Both the position numbers and the translations under genes were made by a program. Shown here piece after piece: positions 48,959 through 58,671 of a stretch of 64,000 nt of DNA. The stretch is from Leptospira inadai serovar Lyme str. 10. GTDB lineage: Bacteria; Spirochaetota; Leptospiria; Leptospirales; Leptospiraceae. The notes beneath the pieces were generated by a model. That model searched no databases. It saw only the letters and a program-made list of their open reading frames with translations, and had not been told where the DNA came from. The stretch is taken from positions 310,001 through 374,000 of the forward strand of contig NZ_AHMM02000006.1 of the NCBI RefSeq assembly GCF_000243675.2, read 5' to 3'. The stretch's first letter is position 1; each line of letters opens with the position of its first letter.

Positions 48959-49777
48959 ATGAGTATTTTTTCAAATTCTGATAAATCCGGTGCCGGTGAA
49001 AATTATATAGATCCGGAAGCACTGGGCTTAATCGACATTAATCGGGAATTTAAAACCCATCTCGGAATAGAGGATACTCTCTTTAACCGTTTTTCAAAAG
49101 AGGAAGTCGCCGAACTTTTGGCGGAAAGCGGGATGTTCGAGATGCTAGCGTTTCGAGGATTCGATAAAACGAATCTGGAGATTCAGGGAATTTCCGAAGT
49201 AGACAACAGGATTTATATAAAAACGCCGAACAATGCCGTTTTGGTTCACATGCGTCTGAAGTTTTCCGACTTTCTTTTTAAGAAAGTCGGCGAGGCTTTT
49301 CCGATGGTCTATATCGATTGGCTATTGAGCCAAAACGTTCGTTTAGGAAAATTAAAGGAAAAGAAACGATTATTCGAAGGCCAAGAATATCCCGGCCTGA
49401 ATGTGATGAACGAGATCACCATTTTTATTCGTCTACTCGCTAGTAAGATAGGCGCAGCGGGTGCGTTCAATATTCCGGAATATTTTCACGATGCGGTCCT
49501 CTTCCATAAAAACTTTCGGTACCTCAATCCGGAAAAAGAAGGGGAATTCAGAGCGTTACTCCGTTCGTTTCGAAAGGAAAATCTTCGTTCTCTTTCCGCC
49601 GCGATTCACTCGGGGCAAATAATGGATGATACCACCTCGGATGTTTATAAATGGACATACGGCGAAATGGTATCCTGCATAAATACGTATTTAGAAAAAT
49701 CCTTGTTTGACGAAGAATATGATTCTACCGTTGCCAAGATTTCCAAGTCCAAGGCGTTTTCCAGGATCAAAAAATGA
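48959..49777 (+). CDS. Conserved hypothetical protein between HDAC-like and PP2C genes
   Basis: A 272-residue soluble protein I do not recognise. It has no signal peptide, membrane helix or cysteine-rich motif. It looks mixed alpha-beta, with an N-terminal region containing FSKEEVAELLAESGMFEMLA, a strand-rich part (LEIQGISEVDNRIYIKTPNN), and a helical C-terminal half. Spacing is 2 bp after the HDAC-like gene and a 4-bp overlap with the receiver-phosphatase gene, so the three form an operon. Its partners suggest a regulatory role, but nothing in the sequence defines one. Confidence 0.7.
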   Translation: MSIFSNSDKSGAGENYIDPEALGLIDINREFKTHLGIEDTLFNRFSKEEVAELLAESGMFEMLAFRGFDKTNLEIQGISEVDNRIYIKTPNNAVLVHMRLKFSDFLFKKVGEAFPMVYIDWLLSQNVRLGKLKEKKRLFEGQEYPGLNVMNEITIFIRLLASKIGAAGAFNIPEYFHDAVLFHKNFRYLNPEKEGEFRALLRSFRKENLRSLSAAIHSGQIMDDTTSDVYKWTYGEMVSCINTYLEKSLFDEEYDSTVAKISKSKAFSRIKK

Positions 49778-50877
49778 CATCACTTTCCATAAAGCCTGAA
49801 ATCTTAATCATCGACGACGATCGTGATGTAGGCGAGGCGCTTGAAATTTTGCTTCAAAAGCTAGGATATAACTCGACTTTTTTTGATTCGGTAGATCGAG
49901 GAAAGGAATATTTCGAGAAAGAAGCGAACCCGATCGTATTTCTCGATATTCACATGCCTCATACGAGCGGGTTGGACGTCCTACCATATTTCAAAAACCT
50001 GAATCCGGCAACGCAGGTGATCATGATGACCGGCGAGAGGGATATTAATAACGTAGTCACTTCTCTCACTCATAAGGCCTCGGATTTTCTTTTAAAACCG
50101 TTCTCCCTGCAAACGGTCAGGATTGCCGTTCAGAGAGCTTTAGATTATTATACTTTGCTAAAAGAGCAGCAGGCGAGGGAGGAGAGTATTTTGCGCGACC
50201 TTCGTCTCGCCTCTAAGATTCAGCGAAAAATTCTGTCCGTTCCCGACTTTTCTCCTTATAAGGTGTTGGTCGATAATACTCCGGCGTCCTTTGTAAGCGG
50301 CGATTTTTACGTTCTCTCTAAATCTAACGGAACCGTTTTGGCTTTGTTAGGCGATATCGAAGATCACGGGGTAACGTCCGGACTGATCGGGCTGTTGATG
50401 ACGAGCATTGCAAGGGAAGCGTATAAGGAAAAGGATGATCCGTCGCATGTACTCCGCAGAATGAACGAGGAACTTTCGACGGAAATCGGAACTCATAGTT
50501 TGACCGCGGCTGTCGTAGTAATAAAGCCGGAGAAGAAGAGACTCCTTTATGCGAGAGGAGGACATCCTTTTCCCGTTTTATATAGGAAGGAAGGAATGCT
50601 TCTTTTAAAGGAAAAGTCCGGTCAGTTGTTGGGAATCATGGACCAGCTCGAATTTGAGGCGCACGAGGTTCCCTTTCAGAGTGGTGATATATTATTTTTG
50701 TACAGCGACGGGTTATTGAACAATCTTTCCAGTCCGCTTTTTTCGGAACTAGACGAATTACGCAAAAAGGATCGCCCGATCGAAGAGCTTGAGGAAGCCA
50801 TTCGCGTCTATTCGAAGGCAGCATTGCCGACCCGTGAATTTCGCGACGACTCGAGCTACATGCTGATTCAACTATAG
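49774..50877 (+). CDS. Response regulator with PP2C (SpoIIE/RsbU-like) phosphatase domain
   Basis: A 367-residue protein. The receiver domain (1-125) has the acidic pocket IIDDD, phospho-acceptor Asp58 (IVFLDIHMP) and the lysine in FLLKPF. A short coiled linker (RDLRLASKIQRKIL) leads to a SpoIIE-type phosphatase domain with SGDFYVLS, LLGDIEDHG, LYSDGLLNNL and RDDSSYMLIQL, so the metal-binding aspartates are present. Such proteins act on anti-sigma-factor antagonists in partner-switching systems. No anti-sigma pair is in the window. Confidence 0.9.
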   Translation: MTSLSIKPEILIIDDDRDVGEALEILLQKLGYNSTFFDSVDRGKEYFEKEANPIVFLDIHMPHTSGLDVLPYFKNLNPATQVIMMTGERDINNVVTSLTHKASDFLLKPFSLQTVRIAVQRALDYYTLLKEQQAREESILRDLRLASKIQRKILSVPDFSPYKVLVDNTPASFVSGDFYVLSKSNGTVLALLGDIEDHGVTSGLIGLLMTSIAREAYKEKDDPSHVLRRMNEELSTEIGTHSLTAAVVVIKPEKKRLLYARGGHPFPVLYRKEGMLLLKEKSGQLLGIMDQLEFEAHEVPFQSGDILFLYSDGLLNNLSSPLFSELDELRKKDRPIEELEEAIRVYSKAALPTREFRDDSSYMLIQL

Positions 50878-50896
50878 ATCCGAATGCTTCGGATTT

Positions 50897-52792
50897 TTAT
50901 GGACGATTGTCGGTCTTATCGGACTCCGAATCCGTAGGTGTCGCTTTCGGAGTTTCTTTCGGGGAGACTTTCGGAAAAGAGCCTTTTCTAATATTAAAGA
51001 AGGCCAGCTCGGGGAGGGAGAAAAACGCGGATTGAAATCCGCTTTTGAGACGCTTTCCTCCGTCAAAGGGGAGGGTAAAAACGCCGAAGATCCCGTTGCC
51101 CAGACCGTATCCGATGTTAGCAATTCCGTAAATCGGCCGGACAAAGAATACGTCATCGGTGAAGAAAAGAAAACTAGAATCTTCCGGGTTGGACTCGTAA
51201 ATCGTGGAACTTACGGTGTTCGATTCGCGGAGTGACACTAGTAAGGAGGATTCGGTCCGGCTCATGAATTCCAGCCTACGTTTCCTATAGGAGAGAACGG
51301 ATTCCTCGGATCGGAAATTCCAATCGTTCTTTACGCGATTGTACGCGACGAAAGGAATAAAAGATAAGGAGCGCCTCGGGTTCACTTTTTGTCCCAGCCA
51401 CTTCGTATATTCCTCCCCGGATAGAATGGTTTCCAGGGAATCGAAAATTTCCGTAGTGCAATTTTTTCGGAGTATATGAAAGCGATATAAATATTTCAAG
51501 CTATTATAATATTCTTTTTCCCTTTCTTCGCTTGATCGCAGCGATTTTTTCAGTTCGGCCTCCTCCGGCAAAGGAAATGAGTAGGTTATTTTGGCCGGAA
51601 GCGTGGGTAAAAGTTTTTCGAAGGTATTGCGAACGGAGATTTTCCTGGTTAAGCCGGAGCGTAGTTCGAATGCCCGATTTTCCAAATCTTCCCATTTTCG
51701 ATACTCTTCTTCGCTTAAATCCTGCAAGGAATTTAACGTTTCTCTAAAGTGGGTGGCGGCGGTATATAGCTCTTCGGAGGCTTTTTCGGCCAGTGCGATA
51801 TTCTCTCGTATGTTTTCCTGGGAGACGGTATCGGCAAAAGGGGGAAAGGTAATTAAAAAATGAAGTTTTCCCGAATTCAAACTTTCTTCGATAGCGAGTA
51901 TCCTTGCAAGAGATACCAAAGCCGGATAACCCCAATCTAGACTATCCTCGCGGAGAGACGCTAGTAGCGACACTATTAAACTTTCTTTAAGATCTTTCAA
52001 TTGTTCCCTTTCTCGGTCGTTGATCGTTGCCGAAATCGGAGAAAAAGAAGCTTCCGTGTTCAAGCTTGACCCCGTTTCTACCGCATGCAGGAAAGATAAT
52101 TTTTCTAATCTCACTAGAAACCAATCGGACGGTCCTCCGCCGTAAAAGGGATAGGTCTTCGGATCGACGGAAGGGTATCGCGGAAAGTCGGAGAATCTGC
52201 CTTCCTTCGCCGCTTGAAACAATTCCGATTTTATCTTCGAGCGAACCTTCCCCAGCCAAGAATTTCCTAATTCGGTTCTAAGACGTTCGGATAATTCCTT
52301 CGTTAATTCCGAGTCGGGAGTTTCCCGAAAATAACCCGACGCAGGAACGGACACTTTGCGATCCGCGGAGAGAATTTCCTTTAAGAATAAGGTATCCGAT
52401 CGCATGGACTCCAAATTACTTAAGTGTTTAAATTGCTGAAGACTTAATCTGTCGAATCCGCTTCTTATTTTCTCCCATCCTTCGTTCGGTAGGGAAAATC
52501 GGACGATTTTACTGCTACGATTGGAATATACATTATAGGAATAGGAAAAACGTTCGTACGGTTCCCGAATGAGTCGGAAGATTTCGTCGGGATAATACTG
52601 AAAATGATAGATAGTATCGTCGATTCTTAGCGCGGAATGGCCGCCGCTCGATTGGCCGGTATTCGCATCTACATAAACGAAATCTAATAGATTCTCCGCC
52701 CTGACCGAAGGCGAAACGGATATATATGATAAAAGAAGAATGAAGAGGCGGCCTACAGGAATCGACCGCCTTTTGGAAACGGAAAATATCAC
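50897..52792 (-). CDS. Exported DUF4105-like protein (Lnb-like)
   Basis: A 631-residue protein with a signal peptide (LFILLLSYISVSPSVRA). Just after it is SSGGHSALRIDDTIYHF, and much later KNCTTEIFDSLETIL (about residue 440). A histidine block followed by a cysteine in an NC-T motif fits a permuted NlpC/P60-like fold, as in DUF4105 and Lnb lipoprotein acyltransferases. The C-terminal part contains beta-rich segments (GYGLGNGIFGVFTLPFDGG) suggestive of envelope association. The function is not established. It lies 3 bp downstream of the lipoprotein gene. Confidence 0.6.
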   Translation of the reverse strand: MIFSVSKRRSIPVGRLFILLLSYISVSPSVRAENLLDFVYVDANTGQSSGGHSALRIDDTIYHFQYYPDEIFRLIREPYERFSYSYNVYSNRSSKIVRFSLPNEGWEKIRSGFDRLSLQQFKHLSNLESMRSDTLFLKEILSADRKVSVPASGYFRETPDSELTKELSERLRTELGNSWLGKVRSKIKSELFQAAKEGRFSDFPRYPSVDPKTYPFYGGGPSDWFLVRLEKLSFLHAVETGSSLNTEASFSPISATINDREREQLKDLKESLIVSLLASLREDSLDWGYPALVSLARILAIEESLNSGKLHFLITFPPFADTVSQENIRENIALAEKASEELYTAATHFRETLNSLQDLSEEEYRKWEDLENRAFELRSGLTRKISVRNTFEKLLPTLPAKITYSFPLPEEAELKKSLRSSEEREKEYYNSLKYLYRFHILRKNCTTEIFDSLETILSGEEYTKWLGQKVNPRRSLSFIPFVAYNRVKNDWNFRSEESVLSYRKRRLEFMSRTESSLLVSLRESNTVSSTIYESNPEDSSFLFFTDDVFFVRPIYGIANIGYGLGNGIFGVFTLPFDGGKRLKSGFQSAFFSLPELAFFNIRKGSFPKVSPKETPKATPTDSESDKTDNRP

Positions 52793-52795
52793 CTT

Positions 52796-53272
52796 TTAGA
52801 TGGAGGTATATCCTTTACGTAAAGCCTTTGCGACTTCCGGACGAGTGACGGAGAATTCTTCCGCAAAGCTATTGAATCGATCCGTTTCTACCCCCGCTTT
52901 TCTCATTCCGCGACCGATCGCTATATAGGTTACTTCGGAAGATCTCCAGTCGTTGATTCCGTTTTTGCGCGCCAGCGAAGCCAGGTCCGCCTCGAATTCC
53001 TCCGGTACCAATCCGTTATTTAGATGAATTGCGGTTAAGGTTTCCACATCTCTGCGAAACACTTTCTTTTCGCTTTTATCGTCGGAAGAAGACGAAGAGA
53101 ATATAGAGGCCGAGATGGATGATACCGATTTGGAAAGACTTTGAACGGAATCGGATGCCTTAGAAACCGATTGCGATACGGACGCGAAAAAATCCAGGAT
53201 AAAGCAGTTTTGTATCGTAAGCAGGGCCAAGACCATCGCGGCAATTCCTACGCTCTTACTTAATAATCTCAT
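52796..53272 (-). CDS. Putative lipoprotein
   Basis: About 158 residues from the ATG at 53272 (MRLLSKSVGIAAMVLALL), chosen because it begins a clean lipoprotein signal with the lipobox ending IQNC. Mature cysteine is at about residue 23. A Ser-rich linker with repeated SVS follows, then a small domain (RRDVETLTAIHLNNG to the end) with a helical look. Spirochaetal lipoboxes are permissive, so the call is reasonable. Two pairs of neighbours share direction and close spacing: DUF4105-like downstream and a glycosidase upstream. Confidence 0.7.
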   Translation of the reverse strand: MRLLSKSVGIAAMVLALLTIQNCFILDFFASVSQSVSKASDSVQSLSKSVSSISASIFSSSSSDDKSEKKVFRRDVETLTAIHLNNGLVPEEFEADLASLARKNGINDWRSSEVTYIAIGRGMRKAGVETDRFNSFAEEFSVTRPEVAKALRKGYTSI

Positions 53273-53362
53273 TCGTAATACCTCGTCTTTTCCTCGAGCT
53301 ATTTCACGAGGAAGAAAGTTTGTGACACGCAGGACCAATCCTAAGTTTTTTTTACCCGACCG

Positions 53363-55291
53363 TCAACCGAGTTTTCCCGACGAAAGTACCACCGACTCCC
53401 AGGCTCCCAACCGAATCTTCAGAATCTTTTTTCGAGGTTCGATTTCCAGGGACTCGACGATTTGTCCCGTCCAATAATCGATCGTGTTTTTCTTCTCCCA
53501 AGGAAATGTAAGATTCAATTCTATTTCGCGACTTGTATCGCTCGGATTCCAGATGCCGAGAAACCCGGCCGGGTTATACAGAGCGCTCGGAAAGAATTCG
53601 GAACCGATTCCGATGGGGAGGGGAGTCTTATTTCTACATTTACTTTGCAGATATAGGGTCTTTTTTAGAAGGTCTTCCCTTTCCTGAGTCAATAAAGCGA
53701 TCTCGTCCGAAACGAAAAGCATGCCGCCTGAAACGCCCATTACGCTCGCCATAATCTTAGTTTGGGCGGCAGTCATTTTATTTTTCTTATCCCGAACCAG
53801 TAGACAATCCGGGTCATTGAACCAAAGCGTCCTGTGCATGGAAGATCGAGTAATGTCGTTTATCAATGCTCGTTCCGTGCAAAGAGCGTTTCTATCATTC
53901 GCAAAAATTCGTTTCTTTTCGCGACCCCAAAAAGGAGCCACGTCGCAGGAAATTCTCATCGCGTCGAAAAGTCCGATGGAGGGAAGGATCGGCGCTCCGC
54001 ACCCGAGCAAAAATACGTCTTTTCCGGCGGCCTTTCGGATCAGTTTAATCGCCTCGATATAACGTGTGTGAGGCGATTCGCTCCGATCGTAGGTCCAGCC
54101 GGGCAGAAGCGCGGAATATAAAAAATCCAATTTTAAATATTCATATCCGTATTCCTTTACGATCGTTCGGATCACGTGGGTTAAGAATTCCTTAGAAGCA
54201 GGATGCGAGACGTCCAAAGTATAAGTAAAATCGATACCCCAGAGAGGATTCCAAAGGGCCGGAACAGGGTTCCCATCCCGATCTTTTAGGACCGCTTCCG
54301 GGTACTTTTGGAAAAATTTGGATTTCTTTCTAACTAAAAACGGAGCCAGCCAAATTCCGGGAGTGAATTTCTCCGATTTGATCGCGTCCGCAATCAGTTT
54401 CATTCCTCCCGGAAACCGTTCGTTCGTTTCCAGCCAGTCCCCGATCTCGGTCTGATATCCGTCGTCGATCTGAAATACTTTTACTCCGAAATTCTTGGTT
54501 CTAAGCGCTTTCAGGTTTTTTAATATAATCTTTTCCGAAATTTTCGTGTAATAGTGGTACCAGGAGCACCAGCCGGTCGGAACGGGAATCTGAGGAAGCT
54601 TTACCTTGAAATTTCTACCCAATTCGGAGAAATAATTTTTAAGAAATACCGATTCGTCTCCTTTGAATTTTACGACCCGTACCGGCGTCAAAGCGAGTTT
54701 ATTTCCTTTGAAATCTTCGTATCTGAAAATATCATAGATGGCGATCACCTCGGACTTTAGGCCTTTTCGATCGGAATTCCCCAGTAAGCGTTCCTTTGAG
54801 CGAATCCTAAATTTCACCCCTTCCTGTCCTTTGCCGATCACGCCCGCGAAATAGTTCTGCTCCGCTCCTTTGGAAAGGGCTAAAATGAATCCTTCCGAAA
54901 TCCAATCCTCCGAGATTCCGGAATGGGATGAGTAGATGTTTTCTTGGGAGTATTGCAAGAACGCCAATTTAGGAGATTCGTAGGGCTCTTTCCAATCCTG
55001 GCTCGCGGAAAGACTCCAAGACTGGTATCCATGAACGAAAATTCTTCCGTCCTTCAATCCATGTTCCGGAAGTTCGATTTCGAGAGTTAATAGTTCGAGA
55101 CCGGCCTGAGGACGTCGATCTGCCACCCAGTCTAGTTGAGGAAAATACGTATATTTCTCCGCCGTTTTTTGGAGTTTCAGAGATAAGCGGTACGTTCCAC
55201 AATCACTGATCGCCTCTTTCGATCCTGAGGAAAATTCGAATCTAGAAATCGATTGCTTCTCGTAAATTCTCGTACGCAAAATGGCGTTCAT
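53363..55291 (-). CDS. GH36-type alpha-galactosidase
   Basis: A 642-residue protein from the ATG at 55291; an in-frame start at 55357 would add 22 residues, and neither has a strong ribosome site. The beta-sandwich N-domain is followed by the (beta/alpha)8 barrel with PTGWCSWYHYY, VFQIDDGYQ, GIWLAPF, and the nucleophile in YLKLDFLYS. The acid/base is probably the aspartate in MRISCDVAP. GH36 members cleave terminal alpha-galactosides or related sugars. No secretion signal is apparent, so it is probably cytoplasmic. There are no sugar transporter genes nearby. Confidence 0.88.
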   Translation of the reverse strand: MNAILRTRIYEKQSISRFEFSSGSKEAISDCGTYRLSLKLQKTAEKYTYFPQLDWVADRRPQAGLELLTLEIELPEHGLKDGRIFVHGYQSWSLSASQDWKEPYESPKLAFLQYSQENIYSSHSGISEDWISEGFILALSKGAEQNYFAGVIGKGQEGVKFRIRSKERLLGNSDRKGLKSEVIAIYDIFRYEDFKGNKLALTPVRVVKFKGDESVFLKNYFSELGRNFKVKLPQIPVPTGWCSWYHYYTKISEKIILKNLKALRTKNFGVKVFQIDDGYQTEIGDWLETNERFPGGMKLIADAIKSEKFTPGIWLAPFLVRKKSKFFQKYPEAVLKDRDGNPVPALWNPLWGIDFTYTLDVSHPASKEFLTHVIRTIVKEYGYEYLKLDFLYSALLPGWTYDRSESPHTRYIEAIKLIRKAAGKDVFLLGCGAPILPSIGLFDAMRISCDVAPFWGREKKRIFANDRNALCTERALINDITRSSMHRTLWFNDPDCLLVRDKKNKMTAAQTKIMASVMGVSGGMLFVSDEIALLTQEREDLLKKTLYLQSKCRNKTPLPIGIGSEFFPSALYNPAGFLGIWNPSDTSREIELNLTFPWEKKNTIDYWTGQIVESLEIEPRKKILKIRLGAWESVVLSSGKLG

Positions 55292-55521
55292 CTTTGATCC
55301 CGGTATCTTATTTTTTATCGCAATATGTAATCCTTCCGTTCCGGATTTCGGTAGCATAGACTCGAAAATTCGGCAAAAGAAAGGACACTCGACGAAAACA
55401 TGGACGATAGTTTCCTAAATCCGGCTGCAGAAAAGGAAAAAAACGGAGTTCTGCCAGGATCTTTTGCGAACCCGATCCAAGTATCTTCAAACGGAAATTT
55501 TCCCGGAAGAGGAGGTTTCTC

Positions 55522-56211
55522 ATGTTGAGAACTTTACTGGCTTTAGGCGGGATACGCCGTAAGTTTGGTTTTATGGCATCTAATCGTTCCCCTATTAAAC
55601 CGGACCTGTTTCCCGGAGATCTCTCCGAAGAGAGATTGAACGAATATCTGACCGACGACCGTCTCGCGGTGGATTGTGAAATGATGGGACTGAATCCTCG
55701 TCGAGACAGATTATGCGTGGTTCAAATATGCGATTCCCGTAATCGAGTCAGCCTCGTGCAGATTCTTCCGGAGCAAAAAGAGGCTCCTCGCCTAAAGCGT
55801 TTATTCGAAAATTCGGATATTATAAAGGTGTTTCATTTCGCGAGAATGGATACGTTATTTTTGCGCTATAGACTCGGTATAGAAACGAAAGGTATTTTTT
55901 GCACGAAGATCGCGTCCAAGCTAGCGAGAACATACACCGATAGGCACGGACTCAAGGATATCATTCGGGAATTTTTCGACGAAATCTTGGATAAAAAAAA
56001 TCAATCTTCCGACTGGGGCGCCAAGATCCTGACCAAAGACCAGATCGAATACGCTTCCGGAGACGTGCTCTTTCTCATTTCCTTGGAACAGAAATTAACG
56101 CAAATCTTATTGAGAGAAGGTCGCCTGGATCTCGCGCAGGAATGCTTTGCCTGTCTTTCCGTCTTTAACCAATTGGATTGGTTGGAAATGGAGAATTTAT
56201 TCGAACATTGA
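55522..56211 (+). CDS. RNase D-like 3'-5' exonuclease
   Basis: A 229-residue DEDDy exonuclease. The start is fixed by GAGGAGG six bases before the ATG. Exo I is LAVDCEMMGLN (Asp and Glu), Exo II is near KVFHFARMDTLFL, and Exo III is YASGDVLFLISL with the Tyr-x3-Asp pattern. The HRDC domain of full RNase D is absent, giving a short form used in RNA trimming. Its stop overlaps the start of radA. Confidence 0.9.
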   Translation: MLRTLLALGGIRRKFGFMASNRSPIKPDLFPGDLSEERLNEYLTDDRLAVDCEMMGLNPRRDRLCVVQICDSRNRVSLVQILPEQKEAPRLKRLFENSDIIKVFHFARMDTLFLRYRLGIETKGIFCTKIASKLARTYTDRHGLKDIIREFFDEILDKKNQSSDWGAKILTKDQIEYASGDVLFLISLEQKLTQILLREGRLDLAQECFACLSVFNQLDWLEMENLFEH

Positions 56212-57575
56212 AAAAGAAAGCGATAAAACTTTTTCTTTGCCAGTCCTGCGGGCAAGATTACCCGCGATGGGCCGGAAAATGCGATTCTTGCGGAAAATGG
56301 AATACGATTATCGAAGAGTCGGGCGGGGATCGTTTTTCTTCTTCTCCGGCTTTTCGAAAGAACGCGGCATACAAACCTCCGATTCCGATAGCCTCCGTTC
56401 CTTCGGAGGATACGGAGAGGATTCTCACGGGATTATCCGAATTGGATTTGGTATTGGGCGGCGGACTCGTTCCGGGAAGTTTAGTCTTGATCGGAGGCGA
56501 GCCCGGTGTAGGAAAGTCCACTCTGATTTTGGAAATCAGCAGGAAACTCTCCGAACAAGGTCGCAAACTGTTGTATATCTCCGGAGAGGAATCCGCCTCT
56601 CAAGTGGGATTAAGAGCCGCAAGAATGTCTGTCCTTTCTCCAAATCTTTTACTTTCTTCCGAAACATACGTGGAAAACGTATCGGCCATGATCGAGGACA
56701 CGGAACCTGATTTGGTTTTCGTGGATTCCATCCAAACCTTGACTCGCGAGGCGTTGCCGAATCAGGCCGGGACCGTCACCCAATTGCGCGAATGCACGCA
56801 GGTATTATTGGAGACTGCTAAGCGAACCGGAATCCCGATCCTAATGACGGGGCATATCACGAAGGACGGCGCGATCGCGGGACCCAAAATTTTGGAACAT
56901 TTGGTGGATACCGTCCTTTATTTCGAGGGAGACCGTCTGAATTATTTCAGACTTTTACGAGCCGTAAAAAATCGTTTCGGGGCCGTCGGGGATTTGGCAG
57001 TGTTCGAAATGCTGGGGACCGGACTTCGGGAGGTGAAGGATCGACACCATGTCTTTATCAGCTCCTTGACCGAAGGAAAAAGCGGGTCCGTGATCAGCGC
57101 GGTCCTGGAGGGGAGTCGGGCGTTGAGTGTGGAAGTTCAGGCGCTCGTGAGCCGGACGAATTATTCTCAGGCGAGACGGATGGCGGAAGGCCCGGATACT
57201 CGACGCGTCATTCTTTTGGCCGCAGTGATCGAAAAATATCTAGGCCATAAACTTTCGGAATGCGATATCTTCGGAAACCTGGCCGGAGGATTGCAAGTGG
57301 ACGAACCCGCACTCGATCTCGCTATCTGTGCGTCCATTTTATCCAGCTATACGGAAAGACCGGTAAAATCGAGGGCTGCGGTCCTGGGAGAAGTCGGGCT
57401 TTCGGGAGAGGTTCGATCGGTCGGACAAATTTCTCTTCGCTTAAAGGAATTAAAGGGAATCGGAATGGAGATCGTGTACCTTCCCGAAGGAAATCTGGCC
57501 GAGATCGAAACGATTCCGGACCTGGTACTAGTCGGTATCAAATCGCTGTCGGAGTTAGAGGGATTGTTCCGGTGA
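56208..57575 (+). CDS. radA: DNA repair protein RadA
   Basis: About 455 residues from a TTG at 56208 that overlaps the previous stop. This start gives KKKAIKLFLCQSCGQDYPRW, the usual RadA N-terminus. Domains: C4 zinc finger (CQSCG and CDSCG), RecA-like ATPase with Walker A GGEPGVGKSTL and the RadA-specific LRAVKNRFGAVGDL, and a C-terminal Lon-like domain. RadA promotes branch migration during recombination. Confidence 0.96.
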   Translation: MKKKAIKLFLCQSCGQDYPRWAGKCDSCGKWNTIIEESGGDRFSSSPAFRKNAAYKPPIPIASVPSEDTERILTGLSELDLVLGGGLVPGSLVLIGGEPGVGKSTLILEISRKLSEQGRKLLYISGEESASQVGLRAARMSVLSPNLLLSSETYVENVSAMIEDTEPDLVFVDSIQTLTREALPNQAGTVTQLRECTQVLLETAKRTGIPILMTGHITKDGAIAGPKILEHLVDTVLYFEGDRLNYFRLLRAVKNRFGAVGDLAVFEMLGTGLREVKDRHHVFISSLTEGKSGSVISAVLEGSRALSVEVQALVSRTNYSQARRMAEGPDTRRVILLAAVIEKYLGHKLSECDIFGNLAGGLQVDEPALDLAICASILSSYTERPVKSRAAVLGEVGLSGEVRSVGQISLRLKELKGIGMEIVYLPEGNLAEIETIPDLVLVGIKSLSELEGLFR

Positions 57576-58648
57576 ACCTTCGTCTTACCGTGGTGAGTTT
57601 CTTCTCGCTCGCGGTTTTTCTAGTTTCTCGGACCGCTACGGCTCAGGACGGAGAAATCGATCCTCTACTCCGACAACCTTGGTTTGCGGATCAGGAAAAA
57701 AAAGAGGAACTGCTTTATAACAAATTACAGAGCGCTTTCCGACTCAGCGCGCATTATGTTTGGAAAACCGATTCGAGAGGCAGAAATTATCGATTTTACA
57801 AAGACGGGCGGGTAGAGTTCGTTATGGATCGGGATTGGAAGGAGGTTTTTCCTAAAACGGAGGAATTGGATTTGCATTATAGCGAGGCGGAGTCCTTGCG
57901 CAGGTACGCGAGCCCTTATGCCGCAATTCGTTTATTAAAGGGGATGGGGGTCTGTTACAACCTTCAGTACGGGAAATTAACTACGGAGAGCGGTAGAAAG
58001 GCTTCTTCTCTCCTGGGTCAGTACCTGGATTTTTATTCGCATAAAGAAAAGGAACTATCCCGATTAACCGATCCCTTCGGCTGCCTGCATGCAGGTAGAC
58101 TTCGATTGCGAAGTACGGATTATGCGTATTCTTTGGATTTGGATCCGAATTTGCAGTATTTGTTTCCGGATGAGGATCGGGAATTTTCCGGAGAAGATTC
58201 CGATCTACGATGGCAGGTGCATCGCTTTTATAAAAATCTTCCCACGGAGGCACTTCCAAAAAATTGGGAAGGCGAGTACAGAAAAGGCAGCGAAGGTCTT
58301 TTATTTTTTCGTCCTGACCGCATTTTGTTTACGATCGGAACTTCCTTGCATTTTCATCCGATGATATTCGATGCAAAAAATTATTATATGCTTTGGGATG
58401 CGCTCCGCGGAATTAACGCGAGAACCATGCACGAATGGAACTATCTTCGAAAGAAAGAAAACGATATTTACAGAACGACTTTTACCGCAACGACTCCCGA
58501 CGGTAGACGAACCAAGATGGTTATTTTAGAAAAATTCTATCTTCGTGGAAAGCGGGGGCTACTTTTTACCCTATCTTTTCCGGAGCAATATGAGCCGGAA
58601 GCCAAGAAAATCTGGGATAGATTTTCTTCCACAGTTGTCGTAGAATAA
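57572..58648 (+). CDS. Exported protein of unknown function
   Basis: About 358 residues from a GTG at 57572 that overlaps the radA stop by 4 bp. This start yields a clear signal peptide (LRLTVVSFFSLAVFLVSRTATA) with cleavage near TATAQD. The mature part has many Tyr, Arg and Glu residues and repeated short motifs such as YRFYKDGRVEFVMD, which look like WD- or beta-strand elements. I do not recognise a family. The overlap suggests co-transcription with radA. Confidence 0.7.
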   Translation: MNLRLTVVSFFSLAVFLVSRTATAQDGEIDPLLRQPWFADQEKKEELLYNKLQSAFRLSAHYVWKTDSRGRNYRFYKDGRVEFVMDRDWKEVFPKTEELDLHYSEAESLRRYASPYAAIRLLKGMGVCYNLQYGKLTTESGRKASSLLGQYLDFYSHKEKELSRLTDPFGCLHAGRLRLRSTDYAYSLDLDPNLQYLFPDEDREFSGEDSDLRWQVHRFYKNLPTEALPKNWEGEYRKGSEGLLFFRPDRILFTIGTSLHFHPMIFDAKNYYMLWDALRGINARTMHEWNYLRKKENDIYRTTFTATTPDGRRTKMVILEKFYLRGKRGLLFTLSFPEQYEPEAKKIWDRFSSTVVVE

Positions 58649-58671
58649 AATATCCGATTTCTAGGATCCGG

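Noticed and set aside
58082..58103. CCTGCATGCAGG palindrome
   Set aside because: It is inside a coding region with no spacing or context suggesting a regulatory site; likely chance codon content.
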